Below are positions 1 to 11,484 of a DNA stretch of 64,000 nucleotides, piece by piece. Source of the DNA: Eupeodes corollae (lineage: Eukaryota; Arthropoda; Insecta; Diptera; Syrphidae). The notes under the pieces are model-generated. The model ran no database searches, was not told the DNA's origin, and was given only the letters and a program-made list of their open reading frames with translations. The stretch covers positions 96,278,315-96,342,314 of the forward strand of contig NC_079147.1 of NCBI RefSeq assembly GCF_945859685.1. The letters run 5' to 3'. The stretch's first letter is position 1. The number at the start of each line of letters is the position of its first letter. A program made the translations under genes and the position numbers.

Positions 1-257
1 GGAAATTTATAAAATTTTTTGATAAAACTTGAGATTAATACAATATTCTTAAAGTACTTTTAAGAAATTAGGGAAATCAAGGGTGTTTTTTTTTTAATTT
101 CAAGTTTAAACATATTATTTTAATGATATCCAACAAGGAATTTGTTTGTTCTCATAATTGAAATAGCTTAATTTAATAAATTAAGCTTAAAAATAAAATA
201 TTGAATTTACAGAAACAAAATGAGTCCCAAAACCATTTAGAGGATTTTCAAAACTAG

Positions 258-470
258 GTGCATACGACTGCCATTCAAGAGATCTTGAGTTCAATTCCTG
301 AGAAAAATTGATAAATTTTCCAAGAGTAATTCTTGTCATTTAAAGTGCTTTTTCACATTAACCGTTCGGATTCGGCTTAAGGCTGTAGGTCCTGACAACA
401 TTACTCACACACAAAAATGGTTAAGAGTTGTAACGGACATTTGCGCCACCTAATTTATTTATTTTTAGTA
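258..470 (+). mobile_element. tRNA-derived SINE, degraded copy
   Basis: Short interspersed element of the family best seen at 30717-31038. The head keeps a box B-like stretch (GAGTTCAATTCC) but the box A half is lost. The body (spacer with AGAGTAATTCTTGTCAT, then CCGTTCGGATTCGGC and TGTAGGTCC) and the 3' end (TTTGCGCCACC followed by ATTT-type tail) match the other copies. Non-coding; old, with several small deletions. Confidence 0.8.
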
Positions 471-2154
471 CCGAAACAAATATTCCATACATAAAATTAT
501 ATTTTAACAAACTTTATAATACATCCCTAAAAAACTAAGAAAGAACGATACCCAACGAGTTTTTTTTACTTTAGTCAATGTCTCAAAAAAATCGAACAAT
601 TTCAGTTTTTAACGGTCTCGGCTTCACTTTTTCATCAGCGGTTTGGTCTCGTCTCCTCTTGGATTTAAATATTGTGATTCAAATAAACATAAAGATTGTT
701 GACTTATTTTTTAATTTTGAAATGATATTAATATCGAACATTTTGATGGTGATTTAATTTTCAATTATTTGCGTTACGAGATATACTCATAAATAACGCG
801 GCCAAACATTAAGAGCATACAAATTACAAATATAAAATATATTTGGATATTTTCTATGGACCCTTATATTTCACAAAAAAAAAACTTCGTAGTCACTGAT
901 AATATTTTTTTTTTTATAATAAGCAAACACTAAAAGGGTTTTTTTATACCTTTAATATGTCAAAGACACATCAACACGTTTACGTTAGGTTTTAAAGTAA
1001 TTTTCAAACTCGCTTCAACTGTTAGTGAACTTGTGTAGAATCAAATGAAAAATGATTAAATCGTAAGTGTTTTTTGTATTTACAATGTTCGAGCCATTTA
1101 AATTTTTGGGCTTTTTGACATATAACAACATATTCTTAATTCAATGGTCAGAACACAAAGACGCACTACTGTGGAGAATAATATTTACGCTTTGTTTGTA
1201 TTATTACATTTATTTAAAAACTTTGGTCAGAAATTCTCGAATGCAATCACACATTCCATCTGGGATGTAGTTTTTGGCATTGGAAGATATTTGTGAAGTT
1301 CCTTGTTAAACCAAATATAGTCATTGACACATCATTGTATCTTATGTTTGGAGTGAAAGTTTAAGTAATTTTAAGGCATTAAGTGGAAGCAGGTCTTAAA
1401 CCTTAATGACAACAAAAACATATATGAAAAACGTTTATCTATGCTTTTAACAACATTCATACCGATTCTCTTAACATTTTGAACATATTTAAATATAAAC
1501 CCCATCAATGAGGATAGTCGGGAGATGTTATGGATTGTTTTTTTTTTTCAAATATTACCTCGATAATAACCGTCCTAAAATGAAATTCGAAAGCGTTGGC
1601 CATCCTAAAATAAAATTTGACAACCATATACCGTTTTCTTTACATGTAAACCAAATCAAAGGGATTGCACTGGTAGACAATTTTTTCTTACTGACATTCA
1701 AATTTCTTTTTTCCAATGGGTTTCGGTGGCTTTAATTTTAATACGTCTTTAAGAAAAAAGTGCCACGGTTTTTGAGATATCATTTCAAAAATTCGAAAAA
1801 AACACTTATTTAAGGCTATCTAAATTCATGAAGTTTTTTTTTCAATAAAATCGTGATGGTTTTCCAAGTCTATAATACATTTCTTTAACAGATTATTATT
1901 ATTATTTCATATAATAATCGAAAAACTCTACAAGTTGTAAGATTTCACCTGTCTAACAAAAAGTTTAAAAAAAGGCGCTTAAACATTTTTGCAAAAAATG
2001 GGTTTCAACAGAAAAAGGCAAAATGGTTTGAAAGTTTAATTCTGTTATTTCAAGTTTTTGACATGTATATTAAAAAAATATAATAATTCCACATTTTTGA
2101 AGCTTGAATGAATAGTTATAATAATAGTTTGGATTCGAAATCAGCACTATTAAT
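471..2154. other. No supported feature
   Basis: AT-rich sequence with scattered homopolymer runs. The two plus-strand open frames at 1067-1270 and 1508-1735 are phenylalanine/leucine/isoleucine/lysine-rich, match no family I recognise, and look like chance frames. Confidence 0.6.
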
Positions 2155-4165
2155 TTTTTTTTATAATAAGCACACACTCAAGGGAATGCATATTACTACC
2201 CTTATTGTGCAGTCCCTTTGCGAGCACTGGAAAGAGTAGAGAGGGTTTAAAAGGAGATGTCGGTGCACATTGGTTTTGAATTTCTAAATATTGCAATGAC
2301 TAGGAAAGACAGAGTTTAATAAGGCATTCCACATTCGCGAAGTACGGCTAAAGAACGAATCTCTGTATTTGACAGTACGGCTGAAGTTGGGCTCGAGGGT
2401 ATACTGATGAGCATTTCTAGTAGCGCGAGTATTACGGTTGAACTGTTTAAGGGGAGGAATGCATCTGGCTATCTGGCACTAGAGTATAAGCCCTTAAAAT
2501 AATAGTAAAAAAGAGTCAGACAAGAAACCTTACGACGATTTTCAGGCGAAGTAAATGAATTTATGATGATATTATCATCTATCAATTTAAATGCTCTACG
2601 TTCAATACTATCCAAAAGGCTTAAGTATGTTGCAGGAGCACCAGTCAAGAGAGAGGAGTTATTCTCAAGATTTGGACGTATATAAGTCTTGTAGATAACA
2701 GCCAGGTCAGAAGAGGTGAAATGTTTCTTGCATCGCCTAAGGAAACATAAACAACTTGCGGCATTTTTGGCGACATCGTGTATGTGATCATTCCACAAGA
2801 GGTGGTTGGTGACACACATACCGGGAATATTGAGGTGTTCAGTGTCATTGATGCAAGTGCCATCCATGGATAATGGCAATGGGGGTATATCTCGCTTAAA
2901 CGACACAAGACAGCATTGGGTTTTCAAAGAATTAAATTCCACGCGGTAATCCCCATTGAACAATGCTGTTTAGGTCGGAATTTAAAAAGCTTATCATATT
3001 TTGTCGTTGCAGATCCACATCCAAAGAAGAGTGATGTGAGCCTAAAAATATGAAAAGCTAAGAGTACTATCGTCAGCGAAACAATGTATTGGATTAGAAG
3101 TTGTAGACAGGAGATCATTAATAAAAATGAGAAAGAGTGTTGGAGATAGAACAGAGCCCTGGGGCACACCAGAATTTATTTTATGGACTTCAGCCTTGAA
3201 TCCATCCAATACTACTTGTATCTAATGATCAAACAGGTAATTACTAACCTAATTAGGTAGGGATTCATGAGAACCGAAAGCACGCATTTTCGATAAGAGA
3301 GCCTGATGCCAAACCCTATTAAATGCTTTTAAAATATTTTGTGCAATAATCTTACTTTCTCCAAAACGATGTAAAGATTTGCTCCACTGTTCGGTGAGAT
3401 GAACCATGAGATCTCCAGTGGACCTATTGCTTTGAAATACGTACAGACGGTCATTAAGATGTTTTTGATCTTCAAGATATTTCTTGAGCTGATAATTAAT
3501 TAGCGTTTCCATGACCTTTGAAAGAAGGGACGTAAGTGCAATCGGTCGATAATTAGAGAGTGTGGAAAATTCGCTTTTTTTGGAAATGGGCTGGACAAAT
3601 GCAGTTTTCCATCTTCTCGCTTACGTATTGGTTTTGCCAGCTTTGAAGAACACGTCTTCAGAACAATAGCGGGGATACCATCTTGACCAGCGGATTTATG
3701 TGTGTTTAGATCTCTAACGACTCTTGCCACAGTACGGGTGTGAAAAAAGATTGATCCCATAGAATCACTAACTCCCTCAAGTACAGGCGGAGTAATAACA
3801 CTCACTGGCAGCGTAGAATTGGCTGTGAACTGCCTAGCAAAGAGATAAGCTTTCTCTAAAGAGCTAACAAAAGGAGTGTCATTGACAACGAGCGTAGTAA
3901 CCGATGAAGAGGAATAATTCCTTATTTTTTTATAAATGACCCAGTTGGCTTTCTGGTATTGCCAAAAGGTTCTCTTAGGAGCCCTTTCCTTAACTAAACA
4001 GTTTTAACTCGAGAAATTTGCTGATATAACACAATGGTCAGATATGCCTAGAGGAGATAGAACACTAACAGTGTATTTATCGGGGTCAGAGGTAAGAAAC
4101 AAGTGAAGAGTGTTTTCTTTTTATTTAATCTCAAATTGGGAATCATAACCTCGATTTGTACCTTG
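2155..4165 (-). pseudogene. Jockey-type LINE (family A), endonuclease end plus reverse transcriptase, broken
   Basis: Minus-strand non-LTR retrotransposon pol remnant, read from high to low coordinates. It begins with the end of an apurinic-type endonuclease domain (GISDHCVISANF, about 4060-4020). The reverse transcriptase entry segment follows (HKSAGQDGIPAIVLK, about 3710-3660), then the palm motif region (KAFNRVWH, about 3325-3300), where the usual catalytic Asp of motif A appears as Asn in AQNIL. FADDSTL of motif C (about 3095-3075) survives in a shifted frame. A thumb and C-terminal region (2963-2469) follows, and RDSFFSRTSRMWNALL near 2370-2320 is again in another frame. At least three frameshifts and in-frame stops make it dead. 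Endonuclease plus RT without RNase H, and the motif wording, fit the Jockey clade; clade assignment is by eye. Related pieces lie at 19486-19625, 22700-22975 (with its mirror) and 59540-60690. Confidence 0.85.
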
Positions 4166-5815
4166 TTTTAACATTTAAAACAGAGAAGAAGACAATCACA
4201 GACAATTTCTTCTCCCTAAATAAGTTAAAAATAGTAATAATTTTACAATCTTTCTGAACTACATTACATTATTTAAAAATATTCAAATGATCCACTTCCC
4301 AAAGTGGCAATTTTATCATACGAACTTAAATTTGAATACCGTTTATCGTAATGCAATCTGAAAATAATCAAAGGCATCTAACCTACTTATTTTCAAAGGT
4401 AGCAACTTGCATGTCATCAGCATATCAAATGTTTTTCTTTTTCCAAAGAATGTGATTTTATTTTCATTTAAATTTCGTATATAAATATTTTTAAAAAATG
4501 AATTTTCACATGAAAATACTTCACATCAAATATTTTACCATCGTCGGTCGTGAACATGAATACACTCTTGTTCAAACTTTTTGAAATGAATGATAATTCT
4601 TTCTCTTAATATTCATAGTTAAAAATTTAAGATGTTAACCCTACCTATGAAAAATAATTTATGTGATTTTTGTATTTATTTTTATTATGTTTTATTATTT
4701 CTCAGTTGAATATAAAATTTTGTTTTTTTTTAAGTCTCCGAGCATTGAAATGATCTATAAATCATTGTACATCATCACCTTATAGTAAAAGTAAGTACTT
4801 TATTTATATGTGTAGTAAGCAAAACAAAAATTTAATCTCAGACAACTCATAGACCTTGAAATTTAATTTAAACTCAGTTAAACTTCAGTTTATTTATGTT
4901 TTATTCATAGCACTCGTTTGCAGACAAAACATTTACATGATGCTTTGTATGATAATTTTGTTTGTATTTAGGCTCACCTTGAACATAAATGTATGTTGGA
5001 ATATATAGTTTTTTTATAATTATATAATAAGTAATTACTTCTTCATTCAATTGAATACACAATTTTAAATGAGTAAGAAAATTCAAAATGAATGTCCTCT
5101 CGTAATAGAACATATATCATTATGAAAACTGATTAGAAGAATGAAATATCCATTATATTTGCGTTGATACCAAATACAATAATATCGTCAATATACACCG
5201 ACTTTTTTATAATCTTTTAGGCACTTATTACGAGAAACGAACGTTTTTGAAATCAATTAATTGGTGATACTATTTCTTGTAAAAAGAGATGTTAACCCAT
5301 TCGAACGTCGAAATTCAACCATCTTAAATTTTCTTAAACTTTCGCTTTAAGTTGAACGTTTGATTCGCTTCTTGTAATAAGGGCTTTGATAATACATATA
5401 TAAGACCAACGCCGAAGTGCTAAAATTACTTGTTATACACTTTAAAATGAAATTTTTAATTTATAAACACCGAGAAGTTATGTTTTGAAAAACGCTTGTG
5501 AAAAATGTTCATATAAGTTGTCACAAGTAAAAGGCAATGCACGTTTAGCTTCATAAGGAGCTTTTGTGGTTATGGTCTATGTACTTAATAGTAAATTATT
5601 AAAAAGTTTATAATTGGTTTTTTTAAATGTGTTGCTATTGTTTGCCAAGATATTTGATTCAAAAATTACCAACTTTAAATAGTATTTCTATTTGTTTGTA
5701 AAATAAAATTGTAGCTTTAACTAAAACTAATTTAAAATATTCAAATGGTAGACATTTTTCTCAAAACCAACCTCCGTCTATCAACTCCTACTCTCATCTC
5801 CACATTAAATTATTA
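4166..5815. other. No supported feature
   Basis: AT-rich spacer between two LINE remnants. No motif, splice-flanked open exon or terminal repeat is visible. The minus frame at 4901-5113 is low in information and not credible as a gene. Confidence 0.6.
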
Positions 5816-7125
5816 ACATTGCATATAAGATCCTCTCTACCTTATTATGTGAACGTCTGCATCGGTTCATCAACAACCTGATAGGTCCTTATCAGTGTGG
5901 CTTCAGACCAGGAAAGTCCACTATCGACCAAATATTCATACTACGGCAGATCTTGGAAAAAACCCAGGAACTTCAAATCGATAACCGCCATCTCTTTATC
6001 GATTTTAAAGCCGCGTATGACAGCATCTATAGGGAAGAGATCTACAGAGCAATGTCTAGTTTTGGCATCCCTGTCAAACTTATCCGTTTGTGCAGAATGA
6101 CGATGGAGAATTCACGCTGCTCTATCAAGGTCGGAAAAGATCTTACCGATGCATTTGATGTCAAAAAAGGTTTTAGACAAGGCGATGCACTGTCATGCGA
6201 CTTCTTCAACATCGTTCTGGAAATAATTGTGCAAAACTCGACCGTCAACACTAGAGGCACAATCTTCCAAAGGTCCATCCAATTACTTGGATACGCAGAT
6301 GATATTGACATAATTGGAAGATCAAAGCGTGATGTCAGTGGAGCGTTTTTGAGCATTGCGACGGAAGCGAAGAAGATGAGTTTAGTGTTCAATGAGGACA
6401 AGGCCAAGTATATGCTGCCTTCAAAAAAGGACATTGAAGAACGACGTCTTGGACAAAACGTCACCATGGACAGATATAACTTTGAGGTAGTCAAGGACTG
6501 TGTCTACCTAGGCACCGCTATTAACACATACAACGACACCAGCGCTGAAATCAAACGAAGAATAACTCTTGCAAATCGCTGCTTCTTTGGACTTAGAAGG
6601 CAATTGAGAAGTAAAGTATTCTCTCGAGCATCTAAAATCCCCATCTATAAGACACTTATCATCCCGGTTCTCATTTATGTCGCTGAAGCCTGAACCCTGT
6701 CAAAGAAATATGAGAGAGTCTTAGGATGCTTCGAGAGAAAAATTCTTCCTGTGATTTTCGGTCCCGTACGCATAGATGTAGAATAGAGAAGAAGATATAA
6801 CGAAGAACTCTACGGGCTGTACAGCGACACTGACCTAGTTAACAGAATTAAAGTCCAACGGCTGAGATGGCTAGTTCATGGAGAGTGAATGTACATCAAT
6901 GCTCCAGCCCGGAAGGTCTTCGAAACCAATCACGAGGGACGGGCGCAGTAGAGGAAGATTCAACTCAGGTGGAGCACTTAGGTGGATGAAGACCTCAACC
7001 AACTTGGCGGACTAAACTGGAGACAGCTAGCTAGGGTCCAAGCTGGCTGGAGACGCATGTAAGTTGAAGCACAAGTCCACCCGGACTGTAGCGCCACCTT
7101 AAATAAGTAAGTAGGTAAATATAAG
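5816..7125 (+). pseudogene. RTE-type LINE, reverse transcriptase to 3' end, 5'-truncated and broken
   Basis: Plus-strand RT of the RTE type. Upstream of the open frame, in another frame, is the fingers segment IGPYQCGFRPGKSTIDQIF (about 5880-5935). The open part (5953-6693) holds motif A (LFIDFKAAYDSI), motif B (GFRQGDALSCDFFNIVLE) and motif C (YADDIDIIGR), then the connection region NFEVVKDCVYLGTAIN and EIKRRITLANRCFFGL. The frame stops at 6691 where a Trp codon has become TGA. The C-terminal region continues to about 7062 with further TAG/TGA codons (CFERKIL, RRRYNEELYGLYSD, APARKVF, LNWRQLARVQAGWR). The 3' end is CGGACTGTAGCGCCACC followed by short GTAAG/GTAGG repeats, as is usual for RTE elements, which end in short tandem repeats. 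The polymerase Asp residues are intact, but stops and truncation make the copy inactive. Confidence 0.88.
7082..7125 (+). repeat. RTE 3' terminus with short tandem repeat tail
   Basis: CGGACTGTAGCGCCACC at 7082-7098 is followed by TAAGTAAGTAGGTAAAT. The 17-base block differs from the SINE 3' end in this window (CGGACTGTTGCGCCACC, for example 30970-31030) at one base. This is the basis for proposing a LINE/SINE partnership. Confidence 0.75.
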
Positions 7126-7283
7126 ATAAAATAAACGTTATTTTTTAATGTTTTCTCTTAAATATATAATTGAGACATAATAGACCTTGAAATTGACAAA
7201 TCGGACCGTTTGCATTTAATTTCTATGAGAAGTTATAAAAAGACTTTAGTAACTTTTGTTAAGATATTTCTTTTTTTAGCTTT

Positions 7284-7400
7284 CTAAAGTAATTCTTGTC
7301 ATGAAAAGTACTTTCTCAAAATAAAATTGCAATCCACTAGGCCATTGTTCTCAATAGAATCTCGTACCCTGTCACCTAACTTTAATTTTAGATAAAGTTC
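7284..7400 (+). mobile_element. SINE fragment (body and 3' part)
   Basis: Contains AAAGTAATTCTTGTCATGAA, the CTTTCTCAAA block and the CACTAGGCCATTGTTCTCAA block of the family. The tRNA head is absent and the middle is deleted. Confidence 0.65.
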
Positions 7401-8610
7401 TTTAAAAGTGCTTTAAGTCAAGTAAATGAACAAAAACAAAACTGCAGGCGTTAAAGAAATGGTTTGAAATATGTATTTGAATCCTCTAGTCTTTTCAAAA
7501 GATTGTATAAATTACGATAATTGGCTTCTTATTACTGAAACTAAAAATAAACTGAAATATTATTTATCTATATTTTGTTTATTTTGTATTTTATTTTGAT
7601 TATTCTATCGAGATATTAAATTATTTCCCTTTTTAAGGCATAGTAAATTGAACGTTTTTATACTTATCATAACAAACCCCTAAAAACGATGATAAAGTAT
7701 TTTTGAAAAGAACTCAAAATGTTTTATTTAAATGGAAACATTGTACAGAATGTTTTTGTTAGATGTTATTGGACATTAAAAGAAAAAATATTTTAAAAAA
7801 CACTTACACTTTTTTTTAAATAACATCTAGTTTCAAAAAGTTTACATTTTGTTTACACTTCAACGTTAACAAATCTTAATTTAGTGTGAATTTCTTCTAG
7901 ACGTGTTAAACATAGTGTGCTGTCATACATTACAGCCAAAAGACCGTACTCAATCATCAGCTAAAAGTGATAACAAGTCTTTCATAATAAAAACATCATT
8001 GACACAAATAAAAAACTATTCGACTTTAGTTTTCTTGTAACATAAATAAATACATTTTTAATTTTATTATAACGCAGAAAAAAACGCATCAAATGCCTAG
8101 TAACACTTAGGACTCTTAAGTCTTAAATTAGTCGTTCATCATATCTTATGTGCTTCTTGGGTTTTGGTGGCAAATGATGTTTTGATAAAACAAAACTAAA
8201 TTAAAGATACAAAACAACGGTTTGCTTCTAATTTTCATACAGAAGACAATTAATGGCTCATAAAAATTGGGCGCAATGTCGCTTTTATTCATCAATTCTT
8301 CTCCTGTACGGCATTGAATCGACAATAAAAACAACAAGTATCGCGAGGCCGGCGGCGCTCCATCCTAGAAAGTGAAAGAGGCTCTTTCAAACGATGATGG
8401 GCTTCCATCATATCATACAATAGTTTTATAGTTTTGTCTCAAAGCAATAACAACTATATGACAGAAAAGTATGATGTTTTAACCATTACTCTTTCAAAAG
8501 TATACAGTAGATAAAACAAATTTTTATATCACATGAATGTCAATAAAAATAAAAACAAAAATACAATATGAATGTTTTTGAAGCATTTTTATCATCATCA
8601 ATCATATATA

Positions 8611-8712
8611 TTAAAGTGAGAATGAGCATCTTGAGCCGGCCGGCGGCGCGGCGGCGCGCGGGCCGTTTGGCGTTGCGGCACATTTTATGAATGATGGTAG
8701 TATAAATTTCAT
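8611..8712 (-). CDS. Possible 33-residue peptide across a GC-rich island
   Basis: ATG at 8712-8710 (minus), stop at 8613-8611. The frame starts MKFILPSFIKCAATP, runs through an Ala/Pro/Arg-rich stretch encoded by the GC-rich island, and ends SRCSFSL. I recognise no family. It could be an upstream ORF or a chance frame; the only reason to list it is the abrupt composition change inside an uninterrupted frame. No splice or promoter evidence supports expression. Confidence 0.15.
   Translation of the reverse strand: MKFILPSFIKCAATPNGPRAAAPPAGSRCSFSL
8636..8672. other. Isolated GC-rich island
   Basis: About 37 bases that are nearly all G or C, built from GGCCGGC/GGCGGCG/GCGCGCG units, in surroundings that are mostly A+T. 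A second short spot with GGCCGGCGGCGC lies near 8346-8357. Could be a CpG-like promoter core or an expanded GCC-type repeat. Confidence 0.7.
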
Positions 8713-10102
8713 TTTGTTTACAAAACAGAATAGTGATTATTATAAGAACCTACCTCAACTTTCGTATAAAACTGACTTAAAGTCGTCGAAGAGTGTAAGA
8801 AGAAAAAAAAACCATCCAAAACACTTTTTAATTATACTTTTTTAGTGGCAATAAATATTATATGGGGATCTACTTTGGTTTGGTTCTTTGATTTTATTTG
8901 GATGTTTAAGAGAGTCATTATTATTATACCTTTATATACTTGAGCAGGCAATTTAACACATTTGTTAATGTGAAATTGATAGTTTTATTGGTGTATAGGT
9001 ATAGAAGATTGTTCGTTAAAACATTTTATTTATTTAACAAATTGTCAAATTAGGAACTAAGAACACTAAAAAAATTAAACTAAATTTGTGTTAACATTCA
9101 ACAGAAATAAGAAGTCACACAGTGGCAATAATGGTTAAAAAACCGTAACAATTTATTAAAAACACAACAAAAGTCAAATTTTGTACTAATACAATTAAAT
9201 TGTGTTTTAATAACTCCACAGTAGGTATATGTTTTATTAGAAATCTTATTTTTCCCTTTTTACAAATATTATCAGTACTCAAAAAAAAATCTATTCACAA
9301 AGTGGTTTTTGTACACTTTTCGTAACCAAAAGTTTCGTAATAGGTACACTTATTGAGCCAAAAATGAATTTCCTTAAGGATTTCTACTGCTAAAGTTGAT
9401 ATTTTCATTTGTCTTACATAAGCGATTCAACTTAATTTCTCCATCAATTCATTAATAACACAATTCCGTAAAAACATTATTATATTATAAATTATAAATC
9501 TCAAAAAAAAACTTTTCTATGGATTAAATAAACATTTAAACATTATTTTAGAAAAGAATAATCCCATTATACGTTGATACTAAATTCAAATGTGAAATGT
9601 CACAAATCCCAGAGTAAAAACGAAAACCTTCATTTTTCAATTTTATTAGAGCTTGTGCTTCGAAAATTATTGAAATCGGTTTATAAGTCCTTGAGAAAAC
9701 TTAAAAACTTGATAAAGTTTCTATTGGGGTACATTTCTTGTGCATTACAAACATATTTTGTTTTATTGAAAGAAGCCAAATAGGGAACAAAATTAAAGAA
9801 ACAAATTTAAAAAAATCTACCGGTTCGTTTTTGAAAAAAATCAAAGTGCGAATTGTGGAATAGTTATTTTTGGTCTTTGAAAAATGAAAAAAAAACACCT
9901 AACGCGAATCTTCTCAAAGCTTTTCTTTCCAAATTTGAAGTCACTCAACCCAATGGTTAGTGCTGTGTTGTCTAATACCCTTCTTATCTCACTGAGGAAC
10001 GGGCATACTGCTATCAAATGGAATACATCTTCTCGTGATCTAAGGTTACATAAAGTGCAAAATAAAGGAAGATCATCCGTGTGTGGTTTGAAATTCAAGT
10101 TA

Positions 10103-10126
10103 GGGTAATTGCGGGAGAGATGCCGC
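10103..10126 (+). repeat. Left terminal inverted repeat of the pogo-type element
   Basis: Pairs with 11461-11484. The shared end runs from GGGTAATTGC through GGGAGAGATGCCGC with no mismatch in about 24 bases. Confidence 0.9.
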
Positions 10127-10395
10127 GCTTTTTTAAAAATGGATGTAATTTTTTATAAAAGTAAAAAAAACACAATTTTTTAAAAACAACTTAAAAATTT
10201 ATTTATTTTCTACCATTATAAAACATCAAAATAAAAAATTATAAATTATTTCATAAATATTAATAATAATATAAAATATATTATGTGTGCCATCTCTCCC
10301 GACATGTGTGGGAGAGATGCCGCATATTAAATTCATTGAATTTGTATGTTATTTTTATTTTATTTTATCTCCAGCATGTTTTTTTTCGTTCCTCA

Positions 10396-10764
10396 TCACG
10401 TCCACAGTCTGTGCAGAGGGAAAATTCCGGGTTTGCCCATTAAATTGTTTTCAGTTAAAACTTTGTGAAGAACTTCAAAAAAGTCATTTGGTGCCGATCG
10501 ATTCATACCCTGACCGCGGGAAAGGGAAAGTCCTTCGGATTGTCTTAATGAAATGTCTATATTCCTTTCCAAAAAGGAGGCAAGCCATGCATATCCAGCT
10601 TTTTTTTTAGTTGAGTTAAATTTGTGTTTGATATTCATTTTCTCCGCTAGCCTAAACGCCAAGCTCCTAATTCCTTCTCTGTCAACACCAAATCCTGCAG
10701 CCGCTAATTTTTTTATGTGATCTGCTAGCTTTCTTTCATTTTCTTTTCCAAGAACACCTGTCAA
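10396..10764 (-). CDS. Pogo-type transposase, CENP-B/Tc5 HTH domain, truncated
   Basis: A 122-residue frame with VLGKENERKLADHIKKLA, FGVDREGIRSLAFRLAEKM, AGYAWLASFLERN, LSLRQ-type and GLSLSRGQGMN blocks, ending FFEVLHKVLTENN. This is the CENP-B-like second helix-turn-helix, which recognises transposon ends. In relatives the next part is a DETG-type motif opening the DDE nuclease. Here the sequence after KPGIF diverges and stops, so the nuclease has been deleted. Both DNA-binding domains are retained without the enzyme, so the product, if made, could bind the ends but not cut. Confidence 0.78.
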   Translation of the reverse strand: MTGVLGKENERKLADHIKKLAAAGFGVDREGIRSLAFRLAEKMNIKHKFNSTKKKAGYAWLASFLERNIDISLRQSEGLSLSRGQGMNRSAPNDFFEVLHKVLTENNLMGKPGIFPLHRLWT

Positions 10765-10808
10765 TAGATATACAAATTACCTTCATATACCTTCACAAAG
10801 TTCAATAA

Positions 10809-11018
10809 CTAATTAAGTAAATAATTAACCATTAAGCCTAGTGGTTTCTTTACAAAATTTCCATCTTTTAACCGTCTCGAAAGAGTTCTAGCCGGTAGGC
10901 CAAACAATTTTTCGGCTTTCCGAACGGACATCCCATCTTTAATGCTTTTTCGAGCATCCTCCAATGCCTCTTCGCTCCAACTTCCTCGGTTTGTTGTTCT
11001 TTTATATTTTCGTGGCAT
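10809..11018 (-). CDS. Pogo-type transposase, N-terminal Psq/HTH exon or fragment
   Basis: A 69-residue frame starting MPRKYKRTTNRGSWSEEALE, then KDGMSVRKAEKLFGLPARTL and SRRLKDGNF, which is the pipsqueak-type helix-turn-helix found at the N-terminus of pogo/Tigger/Jerky-like proteins. It would bind the element's own ends. The start ATG is the natural N-terminus because MPRK- is the usual opening in the family. The frame continues into non-homologous residues after KPLG and stops; the next domain resumes at 10764 after roughly 45 bases. That gap could be a small intron or a frameshift: GT and AG are present, but the phases I tried do not join cleanly. Confidence 0.8.
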   Translation of the reverse strand: MPRKYKRTTNRGSWSEEALEDARKSIKDGMSVRKAEKLFGLPARTLSRRLKDGNFVKKPLGLMVNYLLN

Positions 11019-11460
11019 TTCTTATTCCTATATTAAATTTTAAATGCAAAATAAACAATTTAAATATGCGGCATCTTCTCAAAAAAAAAGTGCGGCATCT
11101 ATCCCCGTAGTGAGGGAGGGATGCCGCACCACGTTTCATATTGAAAAAAAAACCAAAACAACAAAAAATCACACCAACCACTTCTTTAGACACTATTTAA
11201 TGACACAAAATACTTACACTTGAGAAAACACGCGAGAACTTGTTTTTGGATCCACAAACTGCAACATATTGAAAAATTTCCATAGTCTAAAAGGGTGCGT
11301 AAAACAAAAGAAAGGAAAAAAACTCACGTTACATATTCTATGCAAGTTGTTTTTTTGTGTACGTTTTCTTTTGAATACTTTATGAACAGAAATTTCAAAA
11401 ATAAAATTTCCGTGGATGACTAGATGTATGAGTTTGGTTGAGTGCGGCATCTTCCCCGAC

Positions 11461-11484
11461 GCGGCATCTCTCCCGCAATTACCC
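11461..11484 (-). repeat. Right terminal inverted repeat of the pogo-type element
   Basis: Reverse complement of 10103-10126; reads GCGGCATCTCTCCCGC on the plus strand, then AATTACCC, then the TA target dinucleotide. Confidence 0.9.

Larger units (their letters stand above)
7401..9785. other. Unassigned stretch containing a GC-rich island
   Basis: No gene supported. AT-rich throughout except for two GC-rich spots, near 8343-8358 and at 8636-8672, listed separately. The remaining open frames are short and compositionally like the background. Confidence 0.55.
10288..11462. repeat. Internal copies of the terminal motif, some as palindromes
   Basis: Variants of GGGAGAGATGCCGC occur near 10290, 10311, 11067, 11091, 11113 and 11443 besides the two ends. 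Two pairs are arranged head to head: GCCATCTCTCCCGACATGTG followed by TGGGAGAGATGCCGCA around 10289-10324, and GTGCGGCATCTATCC facing GGAGGGATGCCGCAC around 11090-11128. Subterminal repeats of this kind are usually transposase-binding sites; that role is inferred. Confidence 0.7.
10103..11484 (-). mobile_element. Pogo-superfamily DNA transposon, internally deleted, ends intact
   Basis: A 1382 bp element bounded by near-perfect inverted ends: GGGTAATTGCGGGAGAGATG at the left, and at the right the complement, ending CTCCCGCAATTACCC. A TA dinucleotide flanks both ends (10101-10102 and 11485-11486), as expected for the Tc1/mariner/pogo group. It encodes, on the minus strand, the two DNA-binding domains typical of pogo/Tigger transposases but lacks a DDE catalytic core, so it is non-autonomous. 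The insertion interrupts the LINE B frame; the flanks rejoin to the expected LINE reading within one base. At least eight copies of a TGCCGC-containing motif lie inside (separate entry). Confidence 0.88.

Noticed and set aside
6042..6494. 150-codon minus frame
   Set aside because: Shadow of the RTE reverse transcriptase on the opposite strand, which has clear RT motifs.
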